A stretch of 64,000 nucleotides of DNA from positions 13,211,668 to 13,275,667 of the forward strand of contig CM026425.1 of the NCBI GenBank assembly GCA_014871385.1, given 5' to 3'. The stretch's first letter is position 1. Every line of letters begins with the position of its first letter. The notes beneath the pieces are model-generated. The model ran no database searches. It was not told where the DNA came from and saw only the letters and a program-made list of their open reading frames with translations. This DNA comes from Ceratodon purpureus (taxonomy: Eukaryota; Streptophyta; Bryopsida; Pseudoditrichales; Ditrichaceae). Below are positions 1 through 11,119 of the stretch, in pieces. The position numbers and the translations under genes were made by a program.

Positions 1-152
1 TCCTGAATGACTTAGGAAAATCTTGTGCTTGGTCTTGTGGAGCATGAAAAAACTGTAAGAGACAATGTAGTTGGTGAAAGACTGCCTACAAAATCTCTAA
101 CATGCAACATATTTTATGAGTTAAACCAAACCCAGACACTTAAGGTGTTAGT

Positions 153-183
153 GTATATATATATATATATAGATATATATATT
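153..183. repeat. (TA)n microsatellite
   Basis: A near-pure TA dinucleotide run lies in AT-rich spacer DNA. Nothing else is visible around it. Confidence 0.8.
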
Positions 184-657
184 AAAAAGAGAAGCTAGCT
201 TAAGCTGTCCATCTGGTTATGGAATTCCATGCTTCAACTGTAGTTCATAACAGATGGCTTACCTCTTTCTCTCCACATGTGCACTTTCGGAAGGCCTTCG
301 CGAGTCAGCTGGCATGGTTGCCGCGGGGTGACGGCACGAGAATATGGATGGTACTTGCTGCTTATTATTCAGCAACACAACGCCATTTATATCGTCAGAT
401 ACAAGGTAAAACAACGATCGTTGATTCTCACATGACGACATGTTTACGTGTCTGGTTCATAAAAACAACTAAATCAAATGCCTAAGAGCAGAGCAGATCA
501 ATTCTCCGCCTCGCAAAACATCAACAAGGGGCAGTGGTCAACACATAGAGTGCTATAGCCTCAGATAAAGGAGCAGTGATCTCACTCAGGACTTCAAGGT
601 GTCGCTTGATGACACCACAATACAATATATCATAAGCGGAAGACCAACACACTTAAA

Positions 658-855
658 CTAGAGAGTGCGAAAGACAGGAGGATTAGACAGCGCTGCTACC
701 TCTTCTTCATCGGGCCTCACACTCCGAGCCCGCTTCCTTGAGTCTGAACATGAGTGAGAACCAAGAGCCCGCTTCCTGGAGTCCGAACATAAGTCAGAAC
801 CATGAGCATCAAGCTTCGGACCTTCAGAACCTGAAACGGTCATAACATTCTCCAT
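658..855 (-). CDS. Possible small nuclear protein or first exon, unrecognised
   Basis: This is a 65-codon ORF on the minus strand beginning with ATG at 855. The product carries two copies of a short CSDSRKRA-like block, basic and similar to a nuclear localisation signal, followed by an acidic patch. A TATA-like box on the same strand (896-904) lies about 45 bases upstream of the ATG, a spacing that would suit a short leader. A possible splice donor follows GAAGAAGAG near 700, so the ORF could be the first exon of a longer gene running left. I could not connect it in frame to the possible exon near 259-482, which has a good donor (GAG then GTAAGC). I do not recognise the family, and it may not be a gene. 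Confidence 0.3.
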   Translation of the reverse strand: MENVMTVSGSEGPKLDAHGSDLCSDSRKRALGSHSCSDSRKRARSVRPDEEEVAALSNPPVFRTL

Positions 856-895
856 CGGTAAAATCAAAGTACACAAGTACTACTAGATGGGGCGT

Positions 896-904
896 CCTTT
901 ATAA
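896..904 (-). promoter_or_regulatory. TATA-like box
   Basis: TTATAAAGG is read on the minus strand just upstream of the small ORF at 658-855. It is a plausible core promoter, by position only. Confidence 0.35.
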
Positions 905-3386
905 GCGCCACTGCCAGATAAGCTGATGAGGACATTCCACGCCATTAACAACCTATGCACAAAAACGAGAAACGAACGCAACGTCACACATACAGATTCT
1001 TCATGTTGTTATAGTAGCCAATCTTGAGCACGACGTGTACATTAACCCCCTTCGCAGGCAACCTGAAACTAGGATACCGACTTGGAAAAACACTCCTGGT
1101 AGCTCCTCCTCAACGCAAGACTCCAAGTACTCTAGCCATATCCTCCAGCGCGCAAAGCCGGCAATCCGATCCTCGACAATTTCTAACCCTATTCCACTTC
1201 CACACACGTCGAAGACTTTCAACTGTTCCTCCGAAGAAATAAAAACAATGAAAATTGCGAACTAAAAAGTCGGTATCGATCCGCTCACATGCAAGCGCAA
1301 CAATCGTACAGAAGTAGACATACCTGCGCCCCTCCTGGTAGTCCTAAAGATGGGTGCATACCGACACACACGACCAAATTCAGCTCCATTTCTTACAAGC
1401 AAACCCCCACCTTTCGATGATGAAACACACGCTCAATTTTAACAACAGCTCCTCCGTAACCACTCCAAAATGGTCCTGAATTCATATCTCGAGAGACTCA
1501 TGCACACATGTGCAGAAACATGTATCGTGGCTCTGCCCAACAAGCTAGGTCATGCACAGATGAATCAAAGAAGAAATATTTGTCAATTTTGCAGGTGCAT
1601 TCCTGACTCGACGCATTACCGACATTCGGCGTGATCGAAGCTTCTCGGCTATGATGGGTCATGAGTATCGTGATTCGTGACCCTATCGCATATTTTCATG
1701 TTTAAAGTATTTCTCTTTTTAAGTTCAAAATATATATGTTGATATTTGATGATTTCTATTAATCTAAACTGGCTTCTGAGATTGATTTTGATAACTTTTT
1801 ATAAATGTTAAAAGGGATAGAATATAAACATTAGATGTGGGTGAAGGAAATTAACCTCTAAACTTCATGAACTATGTTTCACCAAAAATTGCTCAAGAAT
1901 TGCTATTTTTAATGTAAAAAGCATGAATGAGTACCAGATCATTATTTTTCAATTCTATTTGTAAGATCTTCAATTAGATTATTGTAATAGATAGTTCAAA
2001 AAAATTCATCATGATTAATCGTAGAGATAAGAAGATTATAGCAATTGAAATTTGAAAACAAACTTTTTTGACACAATTTTTAAATAGGTTGACAATCTTT
2101 AACTCTTTTTCCCTTGGGTTTTCTACATTATGGATTTTGGAGGTTTTATTGCATGACAAAGACGACTAGGTTGGCTAATTGTATTTAAACATTTATACAC
2201 GAAAGACAGTGTAGCATGTTAAAAACTATTTTTAATTACATTGAATACATAAGGATACTGATTCATATTTCTTTTCTGGAAATTTTATTATTACTATTTT
2301 ATTTCTTTTTTGAGGTAGAAATTTTATTATTTCATAAAGTCCCAATTCAAATGGTTTAAGTAAAAATTGATGTCAATCCTTTTATTAAAGAAAAGAAAAA
2401 ACCTAAAGAAAACAAATTTTCTAATTTTTATAAAGAAAATAAGTTCTTTTGATAAATTGCCCAAAATGGTGAGAGAACTTTGATCTTTTGTGGAATAAGA
2501 ATTTTGTACTAATAGAAGTTTTTTTCTTGGAAACGCAAAAAATGATGACATTAATCGTTAAAGGACTAAGCAACCACTTTTGGATTAGGCCAGAAATAGA
2601 AAATCCAGTAAAATGCCCTAGAAGGGTCGGATTTGAGAAAAAAGAAACAACATGGGTAGATGATGTGTTTCTACAGTGATGTTAGTGTTTTCTATAGTAC
2701 TTTGAGCAGCGTTTCAAATAAACTTTCAATACATTGTGCATTGAAATAAAGATCTATCATTGTGGATTTTTTTTCGCATTTGGAAATATCCCTCCGTCCT
2801 TTGTGGGTTAAGTATCTATAAGAAAAATCTCAAAGAGTATTGATGTATTTAACATGAATGCCCAAATTGGCCACTAGACACAAAATTCCACTTTGAGCAC
2901 CAAAACTATTTTTTTAAATGTCTAATTGAAAACAAATTAATTCCCCTCAAAGTTCTTGTTAAGGCAAACATTCACAAGAAAAATCAAAAATCTTATCTAA
3001 AATTGACATTACAAGTAATTGCCCAAACTTTCAAAAAGTCCAAATGTGGACAATTTTCTCTATAACCACTTAAAACAAAAAAAAAAACGTAAAGATCTGA
3101 ATACAAACCAAAGAAATGGTTTAGATTGGCAGTGCAGGGTAACCTAGAGCTCAAGATTTGCACACAAACCATAGATATGGAGTCGTTCCGCGAGGTGCGT
3201 TCTTTGATCTACGAGCACGGGAGAAAACGGAGATTCAAGTTCTTACTTTCAGAGTGTTGCCTGAAACATTTAAAGTGTCAGCCAACAAAGATTTCAGTGG
3301 AGGTACATACCAACTAAATTCAAGTTTACAACAACCATACCACAGATGAAGCTGAGATCTATACGTTCTGGTTATGGTTCACGTAC
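905..3386. other. AT-rich spacer without recognisable genes
   Basis: Only short ORFs without domain signatures occur. From about 1700 to 3100 the sequence is strongly AT-rich with homopolymer runs. I see no RNA gene or mobile element boundary. Confidence 0.6.
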
Positions 3387-3552
3387 CTTATCTCGCAAAT
3401 GCTCCAATATTTTGACTTCTACAAGAGCTTGCTGGTGGAAGCGCCTCTTATTGCGAATCATTTTTACAGCTCTCAATACCTTGTGCTTGTGGTCACTGCA
3501 CTTAATAACTTGTCCGAAACTGCCCTTGCCCAATATTCCCAAGACCTCGTAC
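3387..3552 (-). pseudogene. Isolated exon of a DYRK-family protein kinase
   Basis: One exon encodes the start of a DYRK kinase domain. It has the glycine-rich loop LGKGSFGQV, the beta-3 lysine in RAVKMIRNK, and the family-typical stretch [18 protein letters not shown]. It is bounded by a good acceptor (GTGCAG at 3553) and donor (AAG then GTACGT at 3386), so it descends from a spliced gene. DYRK kinases are dual-specificity kinases that autophosphorylate on tyrosine. The catalytic loop, the activation-loop YxY and all later exons should lie at lower coordinates on this strand, but none is recognisable between 1 and 3386. No N-terminal exon is seen to the right either. The simplest reading is a gene fragment. 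Very long introns reaching outside the window cannot be excluded. Confidence 0.6.
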
Positions 3553-3599
3553 CTGCACACAAGTTGGACGTGGTCCACCACGTTGCTATTCTGCAATTA

Positions 3600-4460
3600 T
3601 CAGGCTGCACCTACATCAACCTATAATGGAAAGATGATTTCCACTTAAGACTGCTTCCACTACCTACGTCAGTCGGAATCCGGAAATGCGTCGATTATCT
3701 TCTACGCAGTTTTACTCCAGTATTCTCAATCCACAGAAGAAACAATCAGTTGTCCTCAACTTGCAAATCCACCCTTCATCTTCAGATTCAAGGCGTGTCA
3801 TCGCCTGGTTAATCACCGACCGTATCTGTGCTTCGGCACCAGTCTGTCACACAGGTAGATCTGATTTCTCCCCCGCTCTACCTGCCGTTCCTCGTCTGTC
3901 AACACATCGCCGATGTTAGGTGTACGGGCGGTTTCATGAACATTCTAGAACCTAAGCTACGACAATTCCATCCCAACAATCCCCAGCTCCCAGCAAAACA
4001 AAACAAACCCATTTTCCTTACCATAATTACCGCAACTTACTATGACTCAGTTGAAAGTTATTCTCGGTTGTAAGTTATTCTCTACATCCAAAGGCAGCCT
4101 TCAACTCTCGGAAGATCACTTCAGCAACCAATATTAGCATAACAGTGTTGTCGTAAAAGTGTTGTCCGTAACCTCCATACAGACAATGCTTACAGACGCG
4201 TCAACATGCTTCTGCCTTGCCTTGCCTTGACCTTCACGCTGGTATATGCGATGACATGTCCAGGTAACATCGTATTCGTCGACAGTTCAGTGACGGCTAT
4301 TCCGACATCTTCTTTTAGCCCTCATGAGATACATAAATCAGCATCTAGATTTTAGTCCAATTCAACATCCGCTCCTTCTTCATGTCAAGTTGTTTTCAGT
4401 GATCAGGTTTTGGAGTTTGGTTTGTCTTGAGGAAGTTGTTAACTAGAGGGGTCATCGGTA
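3600..4460. other. Spacer, no gene recognised
   Basis: Short ORFs only, with no domain signature or splice-supported exon. The right end probably holds the promoter of the F-box gene that follows. Confidence 0.5.
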
Positions 4461-4577
4461 GCGTGGTTGAGCTATCTGTGTATGAACAGCTTGCATTGCA
4501 CTGAGTGTTCTTCAACAGCTGCTTCTCGCTGTGATTGTTACCAGACAGTGGGCATAGCGGAAGGAGAGGCAGAGAAG

Positions 4578-5822
4578 ATGAGCGGGTTCGGGACGGCGGG
4601 GATCGCGTGGTCTGAGCTGCCAAAGGATGTCCAACACAAGGTGCTCATGAACTTGGGTGTTCAGTATTTGTGCCGAATGCGATGCGTGTGCAGGGAATGG
4701 CGCGATGTCATTCATCGCCGTGGCATGTACGATGTGGCCAAGAGATCGAAGGAGCCTCACCCGGTGATTTGCTACTTGGAGTCATCCTATCCGCTTCGTC
4801 TGCAATGCACTGCTTACGATTACGAGGGAAGAATGTGGAAGAAGATGAACAGCTTTCCTTCTATACCTCGGCGTTATCTCACGGCAATTAACAGTCGTAT
4901 GCGCAACTACTACTACTGGCCGCCACTAGAGATCGGGCTTCATTCCGTGGGAGGACTACTGTGCTTACACTGTTGGAGTATCCGTCGGGGTCATGTGTCT
5001 ACGCATGGTGTGAGTTCCTGGACGGTGTGGAATCCTTTTCGAAATAGATGGAAGAAGCTTCCGCTCTGCAAGTATGAAGTCAGCGGCCAACAAGATCTAT
5101 TTCCAGACTCCTTCGTGCATGCTTTTGTCTCAGATGAACGAACCAAGGCGTATAAGATCTTGATGGGTCTGCATTATCACTTCAACGACTTTGAAGGCCC
5201 TCAGCAAAACTTGACGACTAAGATTTATGATTCCAAAACAGGGATATGGACAGATGGAGTTGAGCATACCCTGGGGGTTAAACTCTACGATCTATCTGGC
5301 ATCAAGGGGGTGCATTACAACGCGTCCGATCTGGTCTACTTTGTAGCCGAACTTTGGCCCGACGGTGCATTTGGACCAAATAGGCGGGCAAGCGTGTTCT
5401 TCGGTTACAGCATCGGAGAAGATGAATGGTACGAAGAGCCGGTTATTAACTCAACTTATCAAATTCCGATTTTTGAGTGGGACGGTCGCCTGATGAAAGT
5501 CGACAATGCAGTGCTTGGCTATGAACATTATTTCATAGAGTAGGAGCCTGTGAGTGAAACGTGGAAGGACACTGGCATAAAGATGCCGGAGAAAATCGGC
5601 AAGGTGTTTCACCGCAATTTGGGAGGAATTTTAATAGTCGCAAGTGGGAACCATCTCGTTGTTACCGGCGTCACCAATAATCGTGAGTTCCGGATCGCAG
5701 TGTACAAGAGAGCAGAGAATTCCTGGAGGATGCCTCCCACCGGAAAATTCACTTATGAGCTGATGTATTTTCTCGTAAAAGGGCTTGTACTATACATGCC
5801 TAGCTTAGATTGGAGACCTTGA
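4578..5822 (+). CDS. F-box protein, interrupted by one in-frame TAG
   Basis: The N-terminus carries an F-box: WSELPKDVQHKVLMNLGV, then LCRMRCVCREWRDVI. It is followed by a region of beta-propeller type with repeated W/Y-rich strands such as WTVWNPFRNRWKKLP. F-box proteins are substrate receptors of SCF ubiquitin ligases and bind SKP1 through the F-box. I place the start at ATG 4578 because the F-box begins about 10 residues later; an upstream in-frame ATG at 4467 is possible. A TAG at 5541-5543 ends the first ORF after about 321 codons. The same frame then stays open to 5822 and encodes more propeller-like sequence (SETWKDTGIKMPEK and NHLVVTGVTN). The gene is single-exon like many plant F-box genes. 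It is either a recent nonsense allele or a protein missing its last blades. Its target is unknown. Confidence 0.75.
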
Positions 5823-5829
5823 TTCGGAT

Positions 5830-6370
5830 GTATGCAGTTGTTTTATTTTCTTAATTAGGAGTTCCTTGAACCCCTTCAATTAAGGATTCCGAGGATTCGG
5901 AAGAGTGGTTTTTGTAGAAATGATCAGCTAGTTCTCGATTGTAGCGAAATTAGTACAGAGTAGCCGTTAGACAGTACGAGTGGGTTCAGTCGCACCAAAA
6001 TTTTGATATAAAGAACGCCACAGATTGCGAGTTTGTAAGGTTGGAGACTTGCAGCTGATCTCTTTGAGCAACCAAGGTTCTGCTCGAGGCACCTGAATGT
6101 GAGCTATGTAATATAATCGGTTTCAAGGTACAAGGAAACATGGAACGATTCCAGACCAACTTCGTAGTTTGCTCTAGAGCGATGCCAATTTCACAATATG
6201 AATCATTCAGCTTATGTCCTTTCAGCAAATTCATTTTGATTCATTATTTGAAGATGAAAAACCCACACTTGCTAGGTTTTAACGAATACATGATAACCAT
6301 AGTTTACAGAACACAATGGAATATCTTCATGGTCAACAGTGTAAACTCCATCTTTGTAAAAACAATTATC
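5830..6370. other. Spacer, possible 3' end of the FMO remnant
   Basis: No gene is recognised. The missing last exon of the minus-strand FMO fragment would be expected here but is not evident. Confidence 0.4.
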
Positions 6371-6383
6371 ATGTGCACCCTAC

Positions 6384-6985
6384 CTTCAGAGTTTGGGCTT
6401 CTTTCAAGAGCAACTCCTCCGGTAACCATCCGGATCGCGGTCTGAATTTTTTTTTCTCTCGTCTAAACCTGTCCATCTCACCCCTCCAAGCCTCCATCGG
6501 AGCACTCCCAGTTTGATCCGCAAGCCAGTTATCATAATCATACTGCAACAAGAGAGCACAGGCAACACTTTAAATTACATTACCACTACTACTACTGAAG
6601 TTAGCAACTGCTCTTGAAATCTTAATTCTATTATCAAGAATAACTAAACATGGACCAAAATTCTAGGGAGTGTTTCTCGCTTAATGAATTCATGATTGGA
6701 AAGAGTATTTTCTCACCTGGAACCACTTTGTTGTGCCCCATCGTCCATGAATTTAGTATCATCAAAATGCAACTTTTACACACCATAAACTTCACAAAGT
6801 TCATCTGCATGAGTGAAATACAGGCGATGTGTCGTGTACTTAGCTTTGCCGGAAGCTTGGAGCTCTGCGTTAGATTTCTGCACCGAGTTTGTCATCTCTT
6901 TCGGTGGAGGTAAATCTACATTGCCAGAGAGAGCCATGGCTATCCACCGTGATTGCATCTCAAACATCCGGAACAAAGTTGCCAC
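6384..6985 (-). pseudogene. 3' exons of a flavin-containing monooxygenase (FMO GS-OX-like), truncated
   Basis: Two adjacent exons on the minus strand match the C-terminal end of plant flavin-containing monooxygenases. Exon 6985-6791 (65 codons) encodes MFEMQSRWIAMALSGNVDLP, the usual 'Q..W.A..LSG...LP' block. Exon 6542-6384 (53 codons) encodes YDYDNWLADQTGSAPMEAWR, the 'YNDWLAEQ...P..EEWR' block. Both are phase-consistent with acceptors CTGTAG and GTTGCAG and donors GAA/GTTTAT and AAG/GTAGGG. Family members oxidise S- or N-containing substrates using FAD and NADPH. The upstream exons with the FAD (GxGxxG) and NADPH sites should lie to the right. The composite transposon begins 0.5 kb away, and nothing FMO-like follows it on the far side (50051-64000). 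I therefore call this a 5'-truncated remnant. Confidence 0.65.
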
Positions 6986-7048
6986 CTACAGGAGATTAAA
7001 TTTCATAAATTGGCACAAAAGATGACATATTCTGCAAGGATATTTGAG

Positions 7049-7092
7049 TTGATAATTAATCAAAATGAATCTGATGATTAATCAAAATGAAT
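7049..7092. repeat. Short tandem duplication
   Basis: The motif GATTAATCAAAATGAAT is repeated twice, about 20 bases apart, in AT-rich DNA. Confidence 0.5.
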
Positions 7093-7474
7093 TTGTCAAT
7101 ACTTGTGTAACTTAATATGAGTTCAAAACGAATTTTGATTCATTTTTTCAGATTTTTTTTGATAAATAAGCTTGGCACATTGCTGCTACTTCAGTAAACG
7201 TCATATTGGTTAGATTGATCAATTCCCATGATTTAGGCGACTGCAAATAGTGTGACTGTGGAAATAGAGAGAAAACCATCGTGGAATACTAGTGCAGGTA
7301 CACATGGTTAACATTTGCAATAAACTTTGGAGATAATAAATGTTAAATTGAAATTAGAAAACAATAGAAGAAAAGGACTTGGACAAGCGAATAAAGAAAA
7401 TATGTACAAAAGATAAAGACATGTTCAAAAAGAGAAAGGAATGATGTTCTAATCAAGGTACCCAAACCGAGATC

Positions 7475-7483
7475 CAACTGACT
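7475..7483. repeat. 9-bp target-site duplication, left copy (outer MULE)
   Basis: CAACTGACT directly precedes the left terminus CCCTGACTATAATCC. The identical nonamer follows the inverted right terminus at 50042-50050. Nine base pairs is the usual duplication size for Mutator-like elements. Confidence 0.85.
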
Positions 7484-7643
7484 CCCTGACTATAATCCTC
7501 GCCCTCGTCTTAATGGCGTTCGCTATTTCTGTTCCCTTCCGCGGCGGTCCTGCGAGACAGGGCCGACGTCGCGAGACCCTTCTTTCGCTCCAGAATTCTT
7601 TCCGTCGCTCCCCCCCTCTCGCGAGCCGTGCCCGGGCTCGGGA
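7484..7643 (+). repeat. Left terminal inverted repeat of the outer MULE, distal part
   Basis: This is the outer half of the left inverted repeat. It is split at 7644 by the 3.5-kb insertion and resumes at 11167. It matches the reverse complement of about 49880-50041. Confidence 0.85.
7639..7643. repeat. 5-bp target duplication CGGGA, left copy
   Basis: CGGGA precedes the 3.5-kb element and recurs at 11162-11166. The intact right inverted repeat at about 49880 shows the empty site with one copy, confirming an insertion. If the boundary is drawn differently, a 9-bp duplication with one mismatch (7637-7645 and 11160-11168) is also possible. Confidence 0.75.
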
Positions 7644-8701
7644 TGTAGCACGACGTGGTATCCGTATTCCTCCGGAAGGCACTTAATTCACACTAAATAC
7701 CCTCCAAAGTAAACCACTCCGTGTTCGTTCCCACGAAGACCTATAGTTTTCTTCCTTTTAGATTTTAACGGAAATCACCACCCGTGTCCGACCGTACGCC
7801 GTCTTACAGACGGTTGGACAAATCCGGTAGTTTTTGCCTCGTTCCTATTTTCCGGCTTTTTAGACTAGTGGCCGGTTCCCACTGATCCGTCTATCCTTTC
7901 AAGTGGCTGGATTTTCCACCGTCCCGTGACTTATAGTGGCTGGACACCCCACTGTTCCTATCTACCACCCGAGAAGTGGAGTAATAATCCTTCCGTACGG
8001 CTAGGGACCGGTCCGGATAACTACTCAGTGCCGGTTACGAGTACGGAAATCATACTACAATGACATCACCTTACGGCTGCACGGTATTCTACTATACTAT
8101 CTCCCTTCCGGATTGGTTCGCAGTAAGACATCCGGCTTTTATCCCATCTACAGGAAGCGACCGGTCCGTTTCCGGATCCCGGTGTACACACGGCTCTCCG
8201 TGTCCTTGAGACTACCAGCCCTGCTGCAATACGTCTCTCCTTCCCTACGGGCTCCTTCCGGGACTGGAAACCGTCAACACTCGACGCTTGACACCTCCCC
8301 AGTCTCTCCGGGCGCTCTCCTGACCTTCCTACTGTTCAACACTCCTCCGGAACACTACTGAAGACAATAGAACCACAAACCATACGGCAACGGACCCGTC
8401 AGCAGCCGGTTGACACAACAAATCCAAAAGTATATTCTTAATTGCAACAACAAAACGGCGTACAAAAACAAGGCCCCGGCCTTGGAAAAACGTCTATCTT
8501 AAATACTAAAACCTATCGGTTCCTAAAGCGACCAAGTGGCCCACCGAGATCCAGAAATTCCGGATCTTGGATCCGGAAATCCCGGACCGGTGGCCGCCTT
8601 CTATTCCTAGTTACTGCCGCTATCTATCCGGATTGGCAGCCGGGTGCACTGGAGCCCCATCGTTAGTCGCTGCCATTTAATCCGGTCCTTATCCTAAAAT
8701 C

Positions 8702-10570
8702 CTACTCCTTGTGCTTATCGAGCCGGGGACTGTGCCGGGTTCCGTCCAACCGTTCCTTCTTCTGTACCCGCTTCAGTTTCTTCAACGGGGGGTCTTCTTC
8801 CGGAGCCGCAGATGCTGACGGCTCACTGGACTTCCGGGATCGTTCTGCTTGAGCTGCCGGGGATGGAGATCGTGCCGCCACCGGAACTGCGCTGAGATCC
8901 ACCTGGAGCGTTTCCGGAGATCCCTGTACCGGTATAAAATCTGACGGTGGTGGTCTCTGGTCCGGTTCCAAGGGAATGTTTCCGGGGTTAACAGTCTCGA
9001 TTCCATCCAAGTTGGGTAGAGTGTGCAGACTGCTCAAGGTGTCCGGAATAGGATCCTCCAGCGGGTGTCCTATCTCCTGTTGGGCGGGCCGGATGGCCGA
9101 CCGTATCGGAGAGGCTGGAGGTGGCAACGGTGCCGGTTCCCTGGTTGGGGACGGTGGTCTGGGATCCTCTTGATTTGCCGGTGGCCCTGATGACGGACCG
9201 GCCTCTGCGTAACCGAGGATTTCCACCAGGTTCTTCATCATCATCCATGTGTCCCTCATCACCTGTGTCCGGTCGTGCATGAACTTTATAATATTCTTCG
9301 TAGTCGGATCCGGTTGACGGGTCAGGAAAGCCTGGTAAACGGCGCACTGATTGGCCACATCTACCGGAAGAGCTAAAGTGGCCTTGATCTCAGCGACCGA
9401 CCGGATGGCCTCGACTGCCCGGTCACGGGCGTCATTGAAATCCTTCCGGGCATCACGCACCTCCTCCTCGAGCTTCCGATTCGTCTCCCGGTACTTCGCC
9501 AGCCGGTCCATGTGCTTCTCCTGGAGACCGGCCAAGTCCCGGTGCTTGCGAAGAATGTTCAGGCAATCCTCCAACCGGTCCGAACCCGTAAGGATCATTA
9601 CTTCCCTAGCCAACCGGCCCTCCGCCTTCCTAGTCGACTGTAAGAACCGGGCATATGTCGTTGCCTGCTCCGATAGGTTAACTAAGTCCTGGTACGGATC
9701 TCCGGTGTGCTCCGGTGGTCCGGTGGGCTGTTGGATCTCCGTGTTCAGGGTTCGCTTGGCCGGTGCGGGAGTCCGAGGTGATCCGGACGGCTGTCCCTTT
9801 TCCGGGCTAGGACGGGGTCTCTTAGCCGGCGTGGGGGAGACCTCAATAACATCATCATCGTCTTCCTGTTCGGACACTTCTTCCGGCTCATCGAACTGCT
9901 GATAGCTTAAGAGCTCATCGTACTCCCGGACCTCTTCAGCACTCAACAGTCCCTTAGTACGGTAGAGGTGAATGAGGAAAGACGGAAGGCAGGTGGCCTG
10001 CTTCTTGGTCTTCCGGAGATTGGCCACCTGTCGGTCGACTATCGTCTTCATCATGACCCCCCAGTCCACCGTGAATTCACCGATCATGGCCCCAATGAAA
10101 ACGGACGCCCACTTGTTGGTGATCCGTTTGGGCTTTTCCGGATGGAAAATAGGGTTCATAAACCCTACTACTCTCCGGGCCTCCGGATCAGCAATGTCAT
10201 CCAGCCCCCATCCTTCTCTCGGGTCTCCGGTCCCCTTGAGGTACTGATGTACGAAGTCCCGGGGCTCCGGCGTCGAGACCTCGCCTCCGGAGTTCTTGAA
10301 CCCATACGTCTCCCTCCAGAGTTGTGCCGTCCACTTATCCGGCTCTCCCCGGATGGTTCCTCGATGCTCGGGATTCTTGACGAGGATCTCCTGGGCCGGA
10401 AGGGCATTCTTCCAACCCCATGCCTTGTCCAGTAGGACCTCACAACCCATAGACTCTAAGGCGGTCCGGAGGAGCTCCTTCTCCTTCTCGCCGGCCGGTA
10501 TCAACGGCACGACCCGTTGTACCCTGAACGACTGTCCTTCCGCCGCCGGTTCCTTCCCTTTCCTACCCAT
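8702..10570 (-). CDS. 622-residue transposon-associated protein (putative plant transposon protein-like)
   Basis: A single uninterrupted ORF starts at ATG 10570. The N-terminal third has a helical region ending in DWGVMMKTIVDRQVANLR and then LPSFLIHLYRTKGLL. This resembles the 'putative plant transposon protein' family found as accessory ORFs in plant mobile elements (block 'W..I...I......R...LPFPSLI..LC...GV'). Next come an acidic stretch, a proline/serine-rich linker, a coiled coil (roughly residues 300-400, rich in KLEEEVRDARKDF-like heptads), a second proline-rich region and a basic tail (PPLKKLKRVQKKERL) that could be a nuclear signal. I see no catalytic motif. It may be a structural or DNA-binding protein. 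The assignment rests on pattern similarity only. Confidence 0.6.
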   Translation of the reverse strand: MGRKGKEPAAEGQSFRVQRVVPLIPAGEKEKELLRTALESMGCEVLLDKAWGWKNALPAQEILVKNPEHRGTIRGEPDKWTAQLWRETYGFKNSGGEVSTPEPRDFVHQYLKGTGDPREGWGLDDIADPEARRVVGFMNPIFHPEKPKRITNKWASVFIGAMIGEFTVDWGVMMKTIVDRQVANLRKTKKQATCLPSFLIHLYRTKGLLSAEEVREYDELLSYQQFDEPEEVSEQEDDDDVIEVSPTPAKRPRPSPEKGQPSGSPRTPAPAKRTLNTEIQQPTGPPEHTGDPYQDLVNLSEQATTYARFLQSTRKAEGRLAREVMILTGSDRLEDCLNILRKHRDLAGLQEKHMDRLAKYRETNRKLEEEVRDARKDFNDARDRAVEAIRSVAEIKATLALPVDVANQCAVYQAFLTRQPDPTTKNIIKFMHDRTQVMRDTWMMMKNLVEILGYAEAGPSSGPPANQEDPRPPSPTREPAPLPPPASPIRSAIRPAQQEIGHPLEDPIPDTLSSLHTLPNLDGIETVNPGNIPLEPDQRPPPSDFIPVQGSPETLQVDLSAVPVAARSPSPAAQAERSRKSSEPSASAAPEEDPPLKKLKRVQKKERLDGTRHSPRLDKHKE

Positions 10571-10770
10571 TCCGCTAAGTCCTCCTCTCCGTCACTCCGG
10601 TAACACCTGCACGCACGATCCTCACCACAATCTCTCGCCTAACGGAAACACTTCCGTCTCACCGTCTCTCTCCTACCGTCTAACCCTAACTGCGCCCACC
10701 GCCTTAGAGCGCAAGGACCCGTCGTGCCACAAAATGACAAAGAGAAAGGAAGAGCATGGCGGTCCTTCCT

Positions 10771-10779
10771 CCTTTTATA
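10771..10779 (-). promoter_or_regulatory. TATA box for the 622-codon ORF
   Basis: TATAAAAGG on the minus strand lies about 200 bases upstream of the ATG at 10570. The element therefore appears to carry its own promoter. Confidence 0.5.
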
Positions 10780-11119
10780 CCTGCCCTCGCGCCCACCCGT
10801 TCGTAGCTCATCATGACGGACGGTCGTAGCCCCTCATCATTGGACGGTCGCGACCGGCGGCGTTTTAAATGGTTGCAGCCATTATCCCCGTGTGCGTTGT
10901 ACCTTTTGGTGGTTATCCTTAAGTCTGCCGGGTCAGGGCTCTGTCATATGGACTGTACCCGTCTCTCCTCCAGCGCAGACGACCGGATCTCACCCGGCTG
11001 GCCTTCCGGTCACTTATTTATTCAGCCGACCGGCTTAACCGGTTGTTTTACTTATAGGCGTTGTACTTCCGTATTTCTAACATAAAATTTTAAATTTTTT
11101 TTATCATTTTCCTACCGGA

